Assembly: GCA_020161355.1 (NCBI GenBank)
Contig: JAIUOF010000005.1
Span: 124,001-188,000 of the forward strand
Length of the DNA: 64,000 nt
Source of the DNA: Bacteroidota bacterium
GTDB taxonomy: Bacteria > Bacteroidota > Bacteroidia > Cytophagales > Spirosomataceae
Direction: 5' to 3'
The notes beneath the pieces are model-generated. The model worked only from the letters and a program-made list of their open reading frames with translations. It made no database searches and was not told the origin of the DNA. A program made the translations under genes and the position numbers. Below, piece by piece: positions 52,807 through 62,530 of the stretch. Each line of letters begins with the position of its first letter. Positions within the stretch are counted from its first letter, which is position 1.

Positions 52807-54024
52807 ATGAGTGAAGATTTATTTAATAAAAAAATTAAGGAGAAATTCAAAGACTATATGCCCCCGGTCAGGGACGATGTCTGGGATAAGCTCAAAAAAA
52901 ATACGCCAAAACCCGTGTTCTGGACGTGGTGGCATCAATATGCCTTGCCACTTTATGCCCTGCTTTCTACAGGAGCAATCGTATTTTTGCTTTCAAAAAA
53001 CTATTTTACTCAGGAAAAAGAACAACTGGCTGAAAATCAGCCATCTGTTGTTGCTACCGCGAATAGGGATTCCATTTTTATTTACAAAAAAGATACTGTT
53101 TATATTGAAAAAATCACCTACATAACCACCGGAAAAGACCGGAATCATGATGAAACTGCAAATTGGAAAAAAATGTATCTGACTGTTAATGAAAAATTTC
53201 AAAGAATTGAGAATCAAATAAATTCAAATACAGTTGGGAAAACGCTAACCAATGAAACTGAGAAATCAGAAAATCAACCTTCTGAAATAAAAATAGCAAG
53301 CTCAGATCAAAATTTGGCAGAAACCCAACCCAAAGAACCTGTAAAAGAGGAGGAATTTAAAGAATTGATTTTGCCCGATGCTCCTCCCAAGTCCCGACAA
53401 GACAGCATCATCAATCAGAAGAAAAAGTTTCAATGGCCCTATACCCGTTTCGGAATCGCCCAGGAATTTGACCTGAAAGGAGGCCAGAGTATCGGAGCTA
53501 TGATTGAAATGTTTCTGTTTAAAAACCTCAGTGTGGGTTTAGGCGGCCTGGTGACGCGGTATAAAGAGGTGGAATATGAGAATCCCCGGGATTTTAATCT
53601 TTCTACCGGTAAAGTTTTCGAGACACTTTTTGCCGGCGGCCTTCCTGCTTCTTATGACCAGATTTCTGACATTAAGATCAAAACTACGTTTTTTGAACTT
53701 CCGGTTGGTGTAAATCTGTATTTTCCTTTGCATAAAAACCTGAAACTTAAGATGCATTACGGAAGTCATTTTGACATCAAAACTTTTCAGTCTGTAAAGG
53801 TTGAAACCTACAAAGACGAAGAAGAAACCTACACCGTTTTTCAAAATCAACGGGAGAAAAGTGGTTTTCATAACCTGGTTTTTGGTACCGGTATTCAGTA
53901 CGAAAAAAATCGCTTTGCTTTGCAGATAACCCCTACCTATATCTACAATTTCAAAGAGGTAGATTACCTCAAAACCGGTGGAAAATTCAGGCTGAACACA
54001 CAGCTATATTACAGGATTAAATAA
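52807..54024 (+). CDS. Membrane-anchored beta-barrel-like protein, putative anti-sigma partner
   Basis: 405 aa. The N-terminal MPPVRDDVWDKLKKNTP is the Bacteroidota anti-sigma-like cytoplasmic start, one TM helix is at about 41-61 (YALPLYALLSTGAIVFLLSK), then a Lys/Glu-rich linker (about 85-200) and a C-terminal porin-like domain (about 210-405) with alternating strands. The sigma factor gene is 7 bases upstream. Control of that sigma is inference. Confidence 0.78.
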   Translation: MSEDLFNKKIKEKFKDYMPPVRDDVWDKLKKNTPKPVFWTWWHQYALPLYALLSTGAIVFLLSKNYFTQEKEQLAENQPSVVATANRDSIFIYKKDTVYIEKITYITTGKDRNHDETANWKKMYLTVNEKFQRIENQINSNTVGKTLTNETEKSENQPSEIKIASSDQNLAETQPKEPVKEEEFKELILPDAPPKSRQDSIINQKKKFQWPYTRFGIAQEFDLKGGQSIGAMIEMFLFKNLSVGLGGLVTRYKEVEYENPRDFNLSTGKVFETLFAGGLPASYDQISDIKIKTTFFELPVGVNLYFPLHKNLKLKMHYGSHFDIKTFQSVKVETYKDEEETYTVFQNQREKSGFHNLVFGTGIQYEKNRFALQITPTYIYNFKEVDYLKTGGKFRLNTQLYYRIK

Positions 54025-54046
54025 AAAAGAGTAATACCAAAAAGTG

Positions 54047-54082
54047 AAGCCCCGGTGCATTTTTGTGTCGGGGTTTATTTTT
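54047..54082 (+). terminator. Terminator of the sigma factor operon
   Basis: AAGCCCCG, 14-base loop, CGGGG followed by TTTATTTTT. Confidence 0.75.
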
Positions 54083-54282
54083 ATATCGAATTTTAAAATT
54101 GATTTGGTTTTATATAATTATACTGATCAATTAAATAAGTTGAAGGCAAGAATTATACTTTTTTTGAGAATAAAATCAAATGTAAATTCCTTAAATGCCT
54201 GTGCAGTGTTTAGAAAAATTTAAAAGGTATAAAGATTTATTAAATGTGAATTATAAAATTTTTCGTGACACTTTGCACAGGT

Positions 54283-54372
54283 CGCCCTTTTTTTGGAGGT
54301 TCGCCTCCCCGGCTCGTTTTTTAGCGAGAAAAAAATGAGGGGGGACGCCTAGTTACCGCCGGTAGGCAACGT
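54283..54372. repeat. GC-rich hairpin block (copy 1 of a degenerate element)
   Basis: GGAGG-TTCG-CCTCC (54295-54308, UUCG tetraloop), CTCG...CGAG (54313-54328) followed by an A run, and TACCG-C-CGGTA (54354-54364). The order is similar to the block at 56038-56196, so both may be decayed copies of one element. Nature unknown. Confidence 0.4.
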
Positions 54373-54639
54373 CAGCTTGGTTGCCCTTCTTTTTCTTAAT
54401 CCATTTTCTGCATTAATTAAACAATTGAATATAAGGTTATTGTATAAAAAATAAATTCCTAAAATAGAGTAGCTCATTCAATTATAATTTGAATTTTCCG
54501 ATAGCTAAGGTCCGGTATTATCATTATTCAAAGAGACTAACCCTGAATTTGATTTTTAGTCTAGATTATTTTTCAACCTTTCGGTAATCCTCTTCGTATT
54601 GGACTTAAATGATTGGATTATTTTAAAATTTCTAATAAA

Positions 54640-55164
54640 ATGCTAAAAAAAGGGATATTTACATTTTCAGTAATGGTTTATGCACTGGCAGTAATTTTAA
54701 ATGGTTGCAAGAAATCAGACCCGATTGCTGAAAACAGCACCGATCAGATGCTCTACGATTTGGCAAAAACATCTAATGGATTTAAATGGTACAAAAATTC
54801 AGATAAGCAATTGGCAAAGAGTAGTGGCTCCGCCCATTCTTACTCCTTTTTAAGGACTCGTTACAATGCTATAGCAGCAGAAAATCTGGATAGTCAGGGT
54901 AAAATAATTGAAGGAAAAACCTTTAAAGAAGGCTCACTGATAGTCAAGGAACTTTCCAATAATGCCTCAGCCTTAGAACGATATGCTATACTTTATAAAA
55001 ATTCCTCTTCGCCTGATGGTGATGCCAAAGGCTGGGTGTGGGGATATATCAATGCCAACCAAACCGTGGCTGATGCCGCCTCAAATAAAGGTCGCTCCTG
55101 CACAGGTTGTCATAGTCAGGCTGGAAATGTTGACTATATGCTTATGAACAAGTTTTTTCCTTGA
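54640..55164 (+). CDS. Cytochrome P460-family lipoprotein
   Basis: 174 aa from the ATG at 54640, which gives a lipobox (LNGC) at residues 15-18; an upstream TTG at 54613 would bury it. A single haem motif CTGCH lies near the C terminus in GRSCTGCHSQAGNVDYMLM, and the preceding WVWGYINANQTVADA fits the P460 domain. In P460 a Lys crosslinks to the haem; which Lys is not evident here. Natural substrate unknown; hydroxylamine in the best known members. Confidence 0.8.
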   Translation: MLKKGIFTFSVMVYALAVILNGCKKSDPIAENSTDQMLYDLAKTSNGFKWYKNSDKQLAKSSGSAHSYSFLRTRYNAIAAENLDSQGKIIEGKTFKEGSLIVKELSNNASALERYAILYKNSSSPDGDAKGWVWGYINANQTVADAASNKGRSCTGCHSQAGNVDYMLMNKFFP

Positions 55165-55226
55165 GGAAATACTTTCAGGTTTCCTATCTCAAACTACAAA
55201 GAAGAGATTTTTTAGATAAACAAGAA

Positions 55227-55919
55227 TTAATCATTGCCCGACTTTTTGGCTCTCCACCATTTTTTGGCATCACGATACATCACTTCTGAATATATTGATA
55301 CTCCATAACTGTAATAAGGGCCATTGAAAGTCTCGCTGAGGTTGTAACGGTGGGCACTGTATCTGTAACCAGTTAAAACGCTCATCCCAAGATACCGGCT
55401 GGCTTTAAATTCTACAAAAAGACCCGCCTGAACCGGTACAAACCAGTTGTTTTTTTTCCAGATTTCGAAGTCGTTGACGATGCTGCTGTGGGTGGTATTT
55501 TGTGAGCCTACACCTACCTCCACCGGAATACTGAACTTCCACCGGTAGTTGTTGATCAGATACGGGAAGTACATCAGGCTCAAATAGTAAAGATTGGTGC
55601 GGTCATAATAGTCGATATTGACCAGTTTGGCAGCATTTTTTTTAAAATCTATAAATCGCAGCAGGGTATTGTAGTTGACCCAGTAATAGCCAAGCGTAAT
55701 CTCACTTCTTTTTTTGCCCACAGCAATCCCTGTATTTACACCAATGATATTCACAAACTTATCATCAGCATAGCTGCTACGGGTGTCGAGATTCATAGTC
55801 CAGTCCACTTTGGTAAACCTGGTAGTATCGGGGGTCAACAGAAAAGGCAGCTTTTTTTGTGCGTGTACACACAAGGGTAAAAGAAAGGCAAGGGTTATTT
55901 TAAATTTACGATACAACAT
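55227..55919 (-). CDS. Exported beta-barrel-like protein of unknown function
   Basis: 230 aa with a signal peptide (about 1-20). Regular amphipathic strands with aromatic ends (SYADDKFVNIIGVNTGIAVG, ASRYLGMSVLTGYRYSAHR) suggest an eight- to ten-strand outer-membrane barrel. No family recognised. Convergent with the cytochrome P460 gene. Confidence 0.72.
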   Translation of the reverse strand: MLYRKFKITLAFLLPLCVHAQKKLPFLLTPDTTRFTKVDWTMNLDTRSSYADDKFVNIIGVNTGIAVGKKRSEITLGYYWVNYNTLLRFIDFKKNAAKLVNIDYYDRTNLYYLSLMYFPYLINNYRWKFSIPVEVGVGSQNTTHSSIVNDFEIWKKNNWFVPVQAGLFVEFKASRYLGMSVLTGYRYSAHRYNLSETFNGPYYSYGVSIYSEVMYRDAKKWWRAKKSGND

Positions 55920-56273
55920 TCGGTATTTAACGATAAACCCAAAGGCTTATTATTTACTCTTATTCAGTGCATAAAATTACTTGTCTCCAGGATAAAATAA
56001 GAAAATATTGTTCCATTGAATCACAAAACCGAAACGTCGGACCGAGTCCGTTTGAAAAATTTTATAGGCTAAATTTTTATTTCTGGTGAAATTTTTCAAA
56101 TTTTTCAAGAGGATCATTATTTTGTGACTGTTTTTTTGGTTGGGTCCGACCCTTCGGCTTTTTTTCGAAAAAAAGTAAGGCCACGCCGGCAGGGCGAAGT
56201 AATGTTATTCAATATGGGTTATTCTTATTTCTTCTGATTCAATACAAAAAATCCTTTTTATGCTGTTCTAATA
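55920..56273. other. Intergenic region with a second GC-rich hairpin block
   Basis: 354 bases. No gene. It holds CGGAC-CGA-GTCCG (56038-56050), GGGTC-C-GACCC (56142-56152) and the 18-base palindrome C-T7-CG-A7-G (56158-56175), then GCCACGCCGGCAGGGCGAAG. Layout echoes the block at 54283-54372. Confidence 0.45.
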
Positions 56274-57458
56274 TCACTTGATTACCTTCAATCGCGTCAC
56301 CATAAAACTAATCATCAACCCGAAAACAGCTATCAAAATATAGGAAATCCGGAGATTGAAAACCTCCGAAATGTAACCAATAATAGGTGGACCCAACAAA
56401 AACCCCAGATAACTGATACTCGAAATAGAGGCCAGTGCAGTGCTGGTTGACATAGTTTTGTGGTTTCCGGCCAGACTAAATACATTCGGGATATTGGTCG
56501 AAACGCCCAGACCTACCATCAGGAATCCAAAGGCCGCCGTAGGAATATAGGGAAAAATCACGGCTATCATCAAGCCGCCGGCGATTAATACGCCGTTGAT
56601 CTGCATGATTTTTTTCTTTCCAAAAGTAGCCGTGAGCTTGTTGCCGATAAACCGCCCGCCGGTCATCATCACCATAAAGCAGGCATAGCCCAGGCTCACC
56701 CAGCCGCCGGTAGCACCCACGATATCCTTGAAATACACCCCGCTCCAGTCAAACATGGCCCCTTCGCACGACATGGCAAAGAAACCAATCACCCCCAATG
56801 ACAGCAAAAAGCCGTCGGGTTTGGGGAAAAACTTCCTTTTTTCCTGCGGCACGGCCGTTTCACCGAGCAAAAAGCGTGAATTGATGAGCGTGGAGAGTAT
56901 CGAAAGCGACATGATAATCAGAAAATGCGGGGTAGGAGGGAGCTTTAAGATGCCCATCAACAGCCCGATAAGTGCCCCCACAAATCCCGCCAGACTCCAG
57001 GAACCATGAAACGAGGCCATGATGGGCTTGCGGTACATTTTCTCGACCACCACCGCCTGGGTGTTGACCGAAATATTGCTGATGTTGCCCGTCACGCCAA
57101 ATAGAAACAGGCACAGAGCCAGCAAAATAGGGCTGGAGGCAAGCGAGAGCATGACCATAGCGATGGCATACATGGGCGGGGCAAAGTGCATGATCTTTTT
57201 GCTGCCGTATTTGCCTGCCAGATACCCCGAAAACGGCATAGTGATCAACTGACCCGCCGGCAATGCAAACAGGACAGAACCCATGGCACCGTCGGAGAGT
57301 TGCAGGGCCGATTTGATATCGGGAATGCGGCTGGCCCAGGAGGCAAAACACAGCCCCTGAAAGAAATAAAAAGCCGATACCGCCCACCGCACCCTTTTTC
57401 GGGTGGAATGGATATTGGTGGCCAGGCCTTTGTCTATGAGTTGATTATCGATATTCAT
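56274..57458 (-). CDS. MFS transporter (YbjJ-like)
   Basis: 394 aa, 12 TM helices. Starts with a soluble leader of 24 residues, then FYFFQGLCFASWASRIPDI and SGYLAGKYGSKKIM (motif A-like loop). The second half contains GGRFIGNKLTATFGKKKIM, the matching loop. Family includes YbjJ and fucose/sugar-type MFS members. The gene is GC-richer than its neighbours, which may reflect transfer. Substrate unknown. Confidence 0.87.
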   Translation of the reverse strand: MNIDNQLIDKGLATNIHSTRKRVRWAVSAFYFFQGLCFASWASRIPDIKSALQLSDGAMGSVLFALPAGQLITMPFSGYLAGKYGSKKIMHFAPPMYAIAMVMLSLASSPILLALCLFLFGVTGNISNISVNTQAVVVEKMYRKPIMASFHGSWSLAGFVGALIGLLMGILKLPPTPHFLIIMSLSILSTLINSRFLLGETAVPQEKRKFFPKPDGFLLSLGVIGFFAMSCEGAMFDWSGVYFKDIVGATGGWVSLGYACFMVMMTGGRFIGNKLTATFGKKKIMQINGVLIAGGLMIAVIFPYIPTAAFGFLMVGLGVSTNIPNVFSLAGNHKTMSTSTALASISSISYLGFLLGPPIIGYISEVFNLRISYILIAVFGLMISFMVTRLKVIK

Positions 57459-57895
57459 GCTTTACGATTCCCGGAGAATTACCACAAAAGTACAGTATTT
57501 ATGATGTATTCTCAGTAGAAACACCCCGACTCCCATTCGGTTTTAGGAATTATGAAAAGGTTTGTGGGAATGGTTATATTTTTTTGGGAAGATTGTTTTT
57601 AAATGCTTCAATTTTATTTTTAAACAATAATGAGTTTTCTGCGGGCAAAACCCGCTTTTCACTCCTATCAAGTTACAAGCTTTGTAAAGCGGGATATTTT
57701 CATAATTCCATAATTTTCATTGGGACAAAGATTTTTTCAATCATTGTTTTATAAATTGAATCTGTCATATTTGTGTAACTCTTCAAATAATCTATAAAAT
57801 TGTCTTTTTCAATATCAATTTGATAAGTGATTTAAAAAAACAGTTTTGCAGATTAAATTATTGATCATTAGAATTGCAAATTTTTATATTGAAAT
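57459..57895. other. Intergenic region
   Basis: 437 bases between divergent genes. The only structure is GCGGG-CAAAA-CCCGC (57640-57654) followed by TTTT, a terminator-like hairpin with no gene ahead of it on the plus strand. No promoter is clear for the downstream pseudogene. Confidence 0.45.
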
Positions 57896-59443
57896 ATGAA
57901 TAATTACATGAATCAATTATTTCTTTTAATTACTCTTTTTTTTATCTCTTACATTAATTTTTCGTACTCTCAAAATGTAAAAAAAGCCGAAGATTTGTGT
58001 ATTATTTTCTCCGATGGAAATCTTAGAAATTACCAATTAAATGCCCGAACAGGGGAAACTGTTTGGTGGAATTTCGCTTTAAGCAGAAGTGAACGACTTA
58101 GATTATTTGAAGAATTTTTCTTTCAAATTTCTGGAAATGAACTTTACTCTTTTGAAGGAGACTATATTAGTATTCATGATATTTGTAGTGGTAACAAAAT
58201 TTCGTATGTCAAATGTGATAAATGTTATAACAGATTTTCAAGCCCATTATTTTGGAATAATCAAATTATCGCAATAGGAAAAAATATATATTCCTATAAA
58301 ATTGATGAAAGTGGTATTCTGGTGAATGATTCCCAAAAGAAATTAATGAAATATGACACTGATTTGTACAACGATTTTAAAATTTTCAATGACAATCTGT
58401 TTTTTTTAAATAATACTAATCTATTTAAATATAGTCTGAAAAAAGATTCTTTAGAATGGAAAACCGAAATTAGTTCTGATAGAAGAAATCATATTGTAAC
58501 GAACAATGATGATATGATAATAATAGCCTCTGGAAATATTATCTACGCAATAAATAAATCAAATGGAAAAATAATTTGGAATTGCAAAAGTAATTATTTT
58601 CAAAGCTATGACGTATAAGAAGAGTTCGAATTTTTACAAATTTGTAGTTACAAGAATCGTTTGTACTTGAATAACCAAAACGGAATAGATATAGTTGATT
58701 TATCTAGTGGTAGGCTTTTGAAAAGTATATCACTTCCTTTCAATATTGATCACATTGTTTTAGATAAAAATTATATTTATGCTATTGGCCGAACTAATAA
58801 TAGTAATAATGTAACCCTCAATAAAATAGAATTATTAACCAATAAAATTGTTTATTCTCAGCCAATTGGTAAAAATGAAATTGTAAATTTAGTAATGAAT
58901 GGGGATAACATAATCCTTGCAGAAAAATCTAAAAATTCTCAGACCACAAATTATTTTCTGTTAGATAAAAATAACGGTGACATTTTAACCAAAAGACAAT
59001 TACTACAAGTTCGTGATATCAATGGATTAAATAGCATAAAAATACCCAAAATTGAGAATGATTATATTTGGAGCACAATAGAATTCGACAAATATATTTA
59101 TGATGCGGCACAAGGAAATAATGTTTTCATTACTGATTTTCCAACCTTTAAAATTTATTATGAAAACAAAAAAACAGGAGATAGCCTGACCCATTATAAG
59201 GAAATTGAGGTAATAGATTACAGTCGACGTTCGGAGGGAATTTTTGATTTTAAACACCCAAAAAATATTAATCAATTCATACTTCAAACAGATATTTATA
59301 ATCCCCAACAATTCTTTATTGACGAAAGGATAACTTTTTCAATAAAAAAAAATGGAAAAACTTTAATAAAATTTAAACCGATTATCTCAAGTTATCCAAA
59401 AGAAATTCCTGTTGAAAAAATTGATATAAGAATAAAAGACTAG
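57896..59443 (+). pseudogene. PQQ-type beta-propeller protein interrupted by an in-frame stop
   Basis: Two open parts, 57896-58618 and 58661-59443, are in the same frame. A single TAA at 58616-58618 separates them; the 42 bases after it read EEFEFLQICSYKNR, consistent with the protein. A signal peptide (about 1-24) is at the start and blades such as NYQLNARTGETVWWNF, INKSNGKIIWNCKS and IVDLSSGRLLKSI follow. Joined, it is 515 codons. Either a real nonsense mutation or a base-call error. Base composition is more AT-rich than the neighbours, suggesting acquired DNA. Confidence 0.8.
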
Positions 59444-59589
59444 GGAAGTAAATCATAATTTCCACCTAACTAATAACTTGTTATTGCAAGGACTAAGAGG
59501 CTTCCCTGGTTTATCCCCCCGGAAATTGGCCTATTTTTTTAATGTTAATTTATGACGTGTTGCAATATACTAATTTTTCGTCCCCGAAG
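59444..59589. other. Gap before repeat copy 1
   Basis: About 150 bases after the propeller pseudogene. No gene, promoter or clear hairpin seen. Confidence 0.4.
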
Positions 59590-59763
59590 AGTCTCCTCTA
59601 GTGCCTCTGTGGCCGCCCCAGTGCAAGAACAAATATATTTTTGGAATATTCTTACACCCATATTGCCGGATTAGTTTTTTGATGTTTAAAGGAAATATTG
59701 AAATCTAAGATAAATACAATCGGCGAATTTGGGAAATATTGGCTGGTTTTTTTGTGGTTTTGG
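59590..59763. repeat. Cassette-flanking repeat, copy 1
   Basis: About 174 bases. Shares with copies at 62267 and 62936 an AT-rich body, including GAAATCTAAGATAAATACAA and GAATTTGGGAAATATTG, and a head GTCTCCTCTAGTGCCTCTG. TTGCCGGATT (59663-59672) can pair imperfectly with AATCGGCGAA (59718-59727). No coding frame. Lies upstream of the AbiE pair. Confidence 0.8.
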
Positions 59764-59837
59764 AAGCTTAAAGCATATTTTTCTTATCAGGATTTCCCGG
59801 TAACCTGCATTTTTTTGTAAAATATTATTTAAAATTT

Positions 59838-59880
59838 GTCCAGTTTTTTTTACAATAAACTGGACAAAGTGCTATATTTG
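59838..59880 (+). promoter_or_regulatory. AbiE operon promoter with a 9-bp inverted repeat operator
   Basis: GTCCAGTTT, 10-base spacer, AAACTGGAC is a perfect dyad (59838-59865), followed by the -7 box TATATTTG (59873-59880). The start codon is 18 bases after the -7 box. Known AbiEi antitoxins repress their own operon by binding inverted repeats at the promoter, and the repeat here is placed for that. Confidence 0.7.
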
Positions 59881-59897
59881 CGAATGATAAATTTTTT

Positions 59898-60623
59898 ATG
59901 AAAGTATCTGATTATATTATATTTAAGATAGGCAGGCTTCCAAAAGGATATGTGTTCACCTATGAAGATTTTATAGATGAGGTGAATAAAAAAGAAGCTA
60001 TCATCAAAGCACTAAACAGAATGGCAGCTTCAGGTAAAATAGCAAAGCTGTCAAAGGGGAAATATTATAAGCCCGAAAATACCCCTTTTGGTAAACTGCA
60101 ACCCAGCCAGGCTCAAATCGTAAAAGATCTATTAGAAGAAAATGGGAAAATATTGGGGTATCTTACAGGATATAGTATCTATAATCAGCTGGGGTTGACT
60201 ACTCAGGTGAGTAATACCATACAAATCGGAAAAAATGAAATACGATCAGCATTTAAAAGAGAGAGGTACAGTATTTCGTTTATAAAACAAAAAAATACCA
60301 TAACCAAAGAAAATATCCCTTTACTACAGATACTAGATGCTATTCGATACATCAAAAATATTCCCGATGCCAAAATTGAAGCTTCTTGCAGAAGATTTCT
60401 TGGTATTTTGCAAACTCTAAAGCCTAAAGAAAGGGAAACACTGGTTCGGCTTGCCTTGAAATATCCACCAGCTACAAGGGCATTATTGGGTGCTATGTTT
60501 GATGAACTCACCGAAGTGAATTTAGCCAAAGACTTAATGAAATCTTTAAACTCCATTACAAAATATAAGCTGGGTGGTGTTCAGGCTGCACTACTCACTG
60601 CAGAAAAATGGAATATAATATGA
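59898..60623 (+). CDS. AbiEi-type antitoxin / transcriptional regulator (DUF6088)
   Basis: 241 aa. The N-terminal about 75 residues form a winged-helix unit (IFKIGRLPKGYVFTYEDF, ALNRMAASGKIAKLSKGKYY), as in AbiEi proteins; the C-terminal part (KPKERETLVRLALKYPPATR) is the antitoxin-type helical region. The protein is bicistronic with a nucleotidyltransferase toxin; the genes share an ATGA overlap. It probably both represses the operon and blocks the toxin (type IV antitoxin). Confidence 0.87.
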   Translation: MKVSDYIIFKIGRLPKGYVFTYEDFIDEVNKKEAIIKALNRMAASGKIAKLSKGKYYKPENTPFGKLQPSQAQIVKDLLEENGKILGYLTGYSIYNQLGLTTQVSNTIQIGKNEIRSAFKRERYSISFIKQKNTITKENIPLLQILDAIRYIKNIPDAKIEASCRRFLGILQTLKPKERETLVRLALKYPPATRALLGAMFDELTEVNLAKDLMKSLNSITKYKLGGVQAALLTAEKWNII

Positions 60624-61597
60624 ACCTACACGAAAACAAAACACTATATCGGCAGTCGATACAATATACAGCCGATCTTTTAAAAATTCCACCTGTTTAT
60701 GTCGAAAAAGACTACTGGGTGACTTACGCTTTATTTACTATTTTCAGTAACGAAATAGGTACAGATACGGTGTTTAAAGGTGGAACGGCCTTGTCAAAAT
60801 GCTTTAATTTGATAGAAAGATTTTCAGAAGATATAGATCTTGTGATGCTTATGCGAGATGGAGAAACCAATACTCAGCTAACGAATAAAATCAAAAAAAT
60901 AAGCAAAGTGGTATCTGAGGTGCTTCCTGAAATCCAAGTATCAGGTCTGACACAAAAAATGGGAATGAACCGTAAGACGGCTCACAGCTACACCAGGGAG
61001 TTTATAGGCAATCTTGGTCAGGTGCGGGATTTTCTGGTTGTGGAAGCTACTTTATTGGGGTATCACGAGCCATTTACCAAGAAATTGTTAAATTCATTTG
61101 TGGGTGAAATGATGCTAAGCACCGGGCAAAGCACCATTGCAGAGGTTAACGGATTAATGCCATTTGAAATAAGGGTATTGGAGCCAGTTCGTACAATATG
61201 CGAGAAGATAATGAGCTTGGTTCGTTTTTCTTACTCCAATGATCCTGTAGCAGATTTAAAAAATAAAATAAGGCATTTGTATGATTTGAATCAATTGCTG
61301 AGTCAGGATGAATTTGCTCAATTTTTAGACTCTCAAGATTTTGATAGAATGCTCCTAAAAGTAGCAAATGATGATATTGTTAGTTTTAAAAACAACAATG
61401 CCTGGCTTAAAAATCATCCTTCTGATGCATTGATATTCATAAATGCAGATAAAATATGGCCTGAGTTGAAAGCGACTTATAATGGTCAATTTAAAAACCT
61501 GATTTATGGTGAACTACCGAAAGAGACGGTAATATTTGAAACATTGATAAAGATAAAAGAGAGGCTAAAAACCGTGACTTGGATTATTAAACCTTGA
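60620..61597 (+). CDS. AbiEii-type nucleotidyltransferase toxin
   Basis: 325 aa from the ATG at 60620, which overlaps the antitoxin stop as ATGA; an alternative ATG at 60608 adds four residues. The Pol-beta-like active site is TVFKGGTALSKCFNLIERF then SEDIDLVML: Gly-Gly near 54-55, Asp-x-Asp at 71-73. ICEKIMSLVRFSY and the KTAHSYTREF block complete the AbiEii/AbiGii fold. Such toxins add nucleotides to tRNA or other targets and can block phage growth. Promoter control and partner both fit. Confidence 0.9.
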   Translation: MNLHENKTLYRQSIQYTADLLKIPPVYVEKDYWVTYALFTIFSNEIGTDTVFKGGTALSKCFNLIERFSEDIDLVMLMRDGETNTQLTNKIKKISKVVSEVLPEIQVSGLTQKMGMNRKTAHSYTREFIGNLGQVRDFLVVEATLLGYHEPFTKKLLNSFVGEMMLSTGQSTIAEVNGLMPFEIRVLEPVRTICEKIMSLVRFSYSNDPVADLKNKIRHLYDLNQLLSQDEFAQFLDSQDFDRMLLKVANDDIVSFKNNNAWLKNHPSDALIFINADKIWPELKATYNGQFKNLIYGELPKETVIFETLIKIKERLKTVTWIIKP

Positions 61598-61655
61598 TTC
61601 TGAATCTTGAAATTCAATGAGTTCCCACAGAGCTTTTCAGGATAGATTTTTCCAT

Positions 61656-61686
61656 TGTTCAGAGCTCCTGGCGGAGACATTGAACA
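61656..61686. repeat. Nested hairpin downstream of the AbiE toxin
   Basis: TGTTCA...TGAACA encloses CTCC-TGGC-GGAG. Its inner 19 bases (61660-61678) are in reverse orientation to the heads of the three flanking repeats, matching GTCTCC...CTCTG. No T run follows, so it is not a classic terminator. Confidence 0.5.
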
Positions 61687-61700
61687 TATGATTTATATTT

Positions 61701-62213
61701 TTATTTTTGGACTTTTAATGACTTAAAATAAGAATTAATAGTCCTTATACTCCCGTTGGTAAATTTAATTTTTAAGTTAAATCCACCATCTAATAGATAG
61801 TAATTTTGATCTTTTAACTCTTCACATTTCGAAATTTCCAGAGTACCATTTGGAATTGATTCATTATTAGTAAAATTCTCATTTTTTCCATTCCACCCAT
61901 TCGTAAATTCTTTAACAATTACATTATACTTTCCTTTTCCTTTAAATCGATTAGCTACTAATGACAGTCTGACAGTTTCCTCCCAAGTTTTTCCATATTT
62001 AATTTGAAAAATTCGTAGGTTACCATCCTCAATTCTTGTTGCTTCACTCCAATCTAAGCAGTGCTTTTCATCGTCATCAATTATAATTCCAATTGTATTA
62101 CCATCCTGAGGACACAATTCAGCAATCTCTGGATTCAGATTTGATTTTTTACAAGAAACAAGAGAATTAAATGAAATAATAAATAATAGATTTACAAAGA
62201 ATTTAAGTTTCAT
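61701..62213 (-). CDS. Lipoprotein of unknown function
   Basis: 170 aa. Lipobox SLVSC around residue 21 (signal peptide MKLKFFVNLLFIISFNSLVS). Mature part has short beta strands; no family signature. Located between the AbiE toxin and repeat copy 2, with low GC, so it appears to be cargo of the accessory array. Confidence 0.65.
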   Translation of the reverse strand: MKLKFFVNLLFIISFNSLVSCKKSNLNPEIAELCPQDGNTIGIIIDDDEKHCLDWSEATRIEDGNLRIFQIKYGKTWEETVRLSLVANRFKGKGKYNVIVKEFTNGWNGKNENFTNNESIPNGTLEISKCEELKDQNYYLLDGGFNLKIKFTNGSIRTINSYFKSLKVQK

Positions 62214-62266
62214 TGAGAATTTAAGTTTTAATTAATAATTGATTTATTTTTATTTCATTCCCACAA

Positions 62267-62432
62267 GTCTCCACCAGTGCCTCTGCGATTGCTTCTTTGC
62301 AGAAGAATATATTTTATTAATACTCTTACAGCCATATTGCCCGATTAGTTTTTGATATTGAAAGGAAATATTGAAATCTAAGATAAATACAATCGGCGAA
62401 TTTGGGAAATATTGACTGGTTTTTTTGGGTTC
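62267..62432. repeat. Cassette-flanking repeat, copy 2
   Basis: About 166 bases, head GTCTCCACCAGTGCCTCTG (17 of 19 identical to copy 1) and the same body including GAAATCTAAGATAAATACAA and GAATTTGGGAAATATTGACT. TTGCCCGATT replaces TTGCCGGATT. Confidence 0.78.
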
Positions 62433-62530
62433 TCAAGTTTGAAAGAGTGGGAGGAAGCGTACTATCTGAGTTCCTAGCGGAGAGTTTGAATGAATGAAAA
62501 ATATAGGTGCGTTTTGAAACACACATTACC

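Larger units (their letters stand above)
54025..54639. other. Intergenic region with a GC-rich structured block
   Basis: 615 bases without a gene. Apart from the terminator it contains a GC-rich island at 54283-54372 in AT-rich surroundings, listed separately. No tRNA or coding frame was seen. Confidence 0.55.

Noticed and set aside
56860..57387. 175-codon minus-strand frame
   Set aside because: Out-of-frame overlap with the MFS transporter; a product of the GC-rich local composition.
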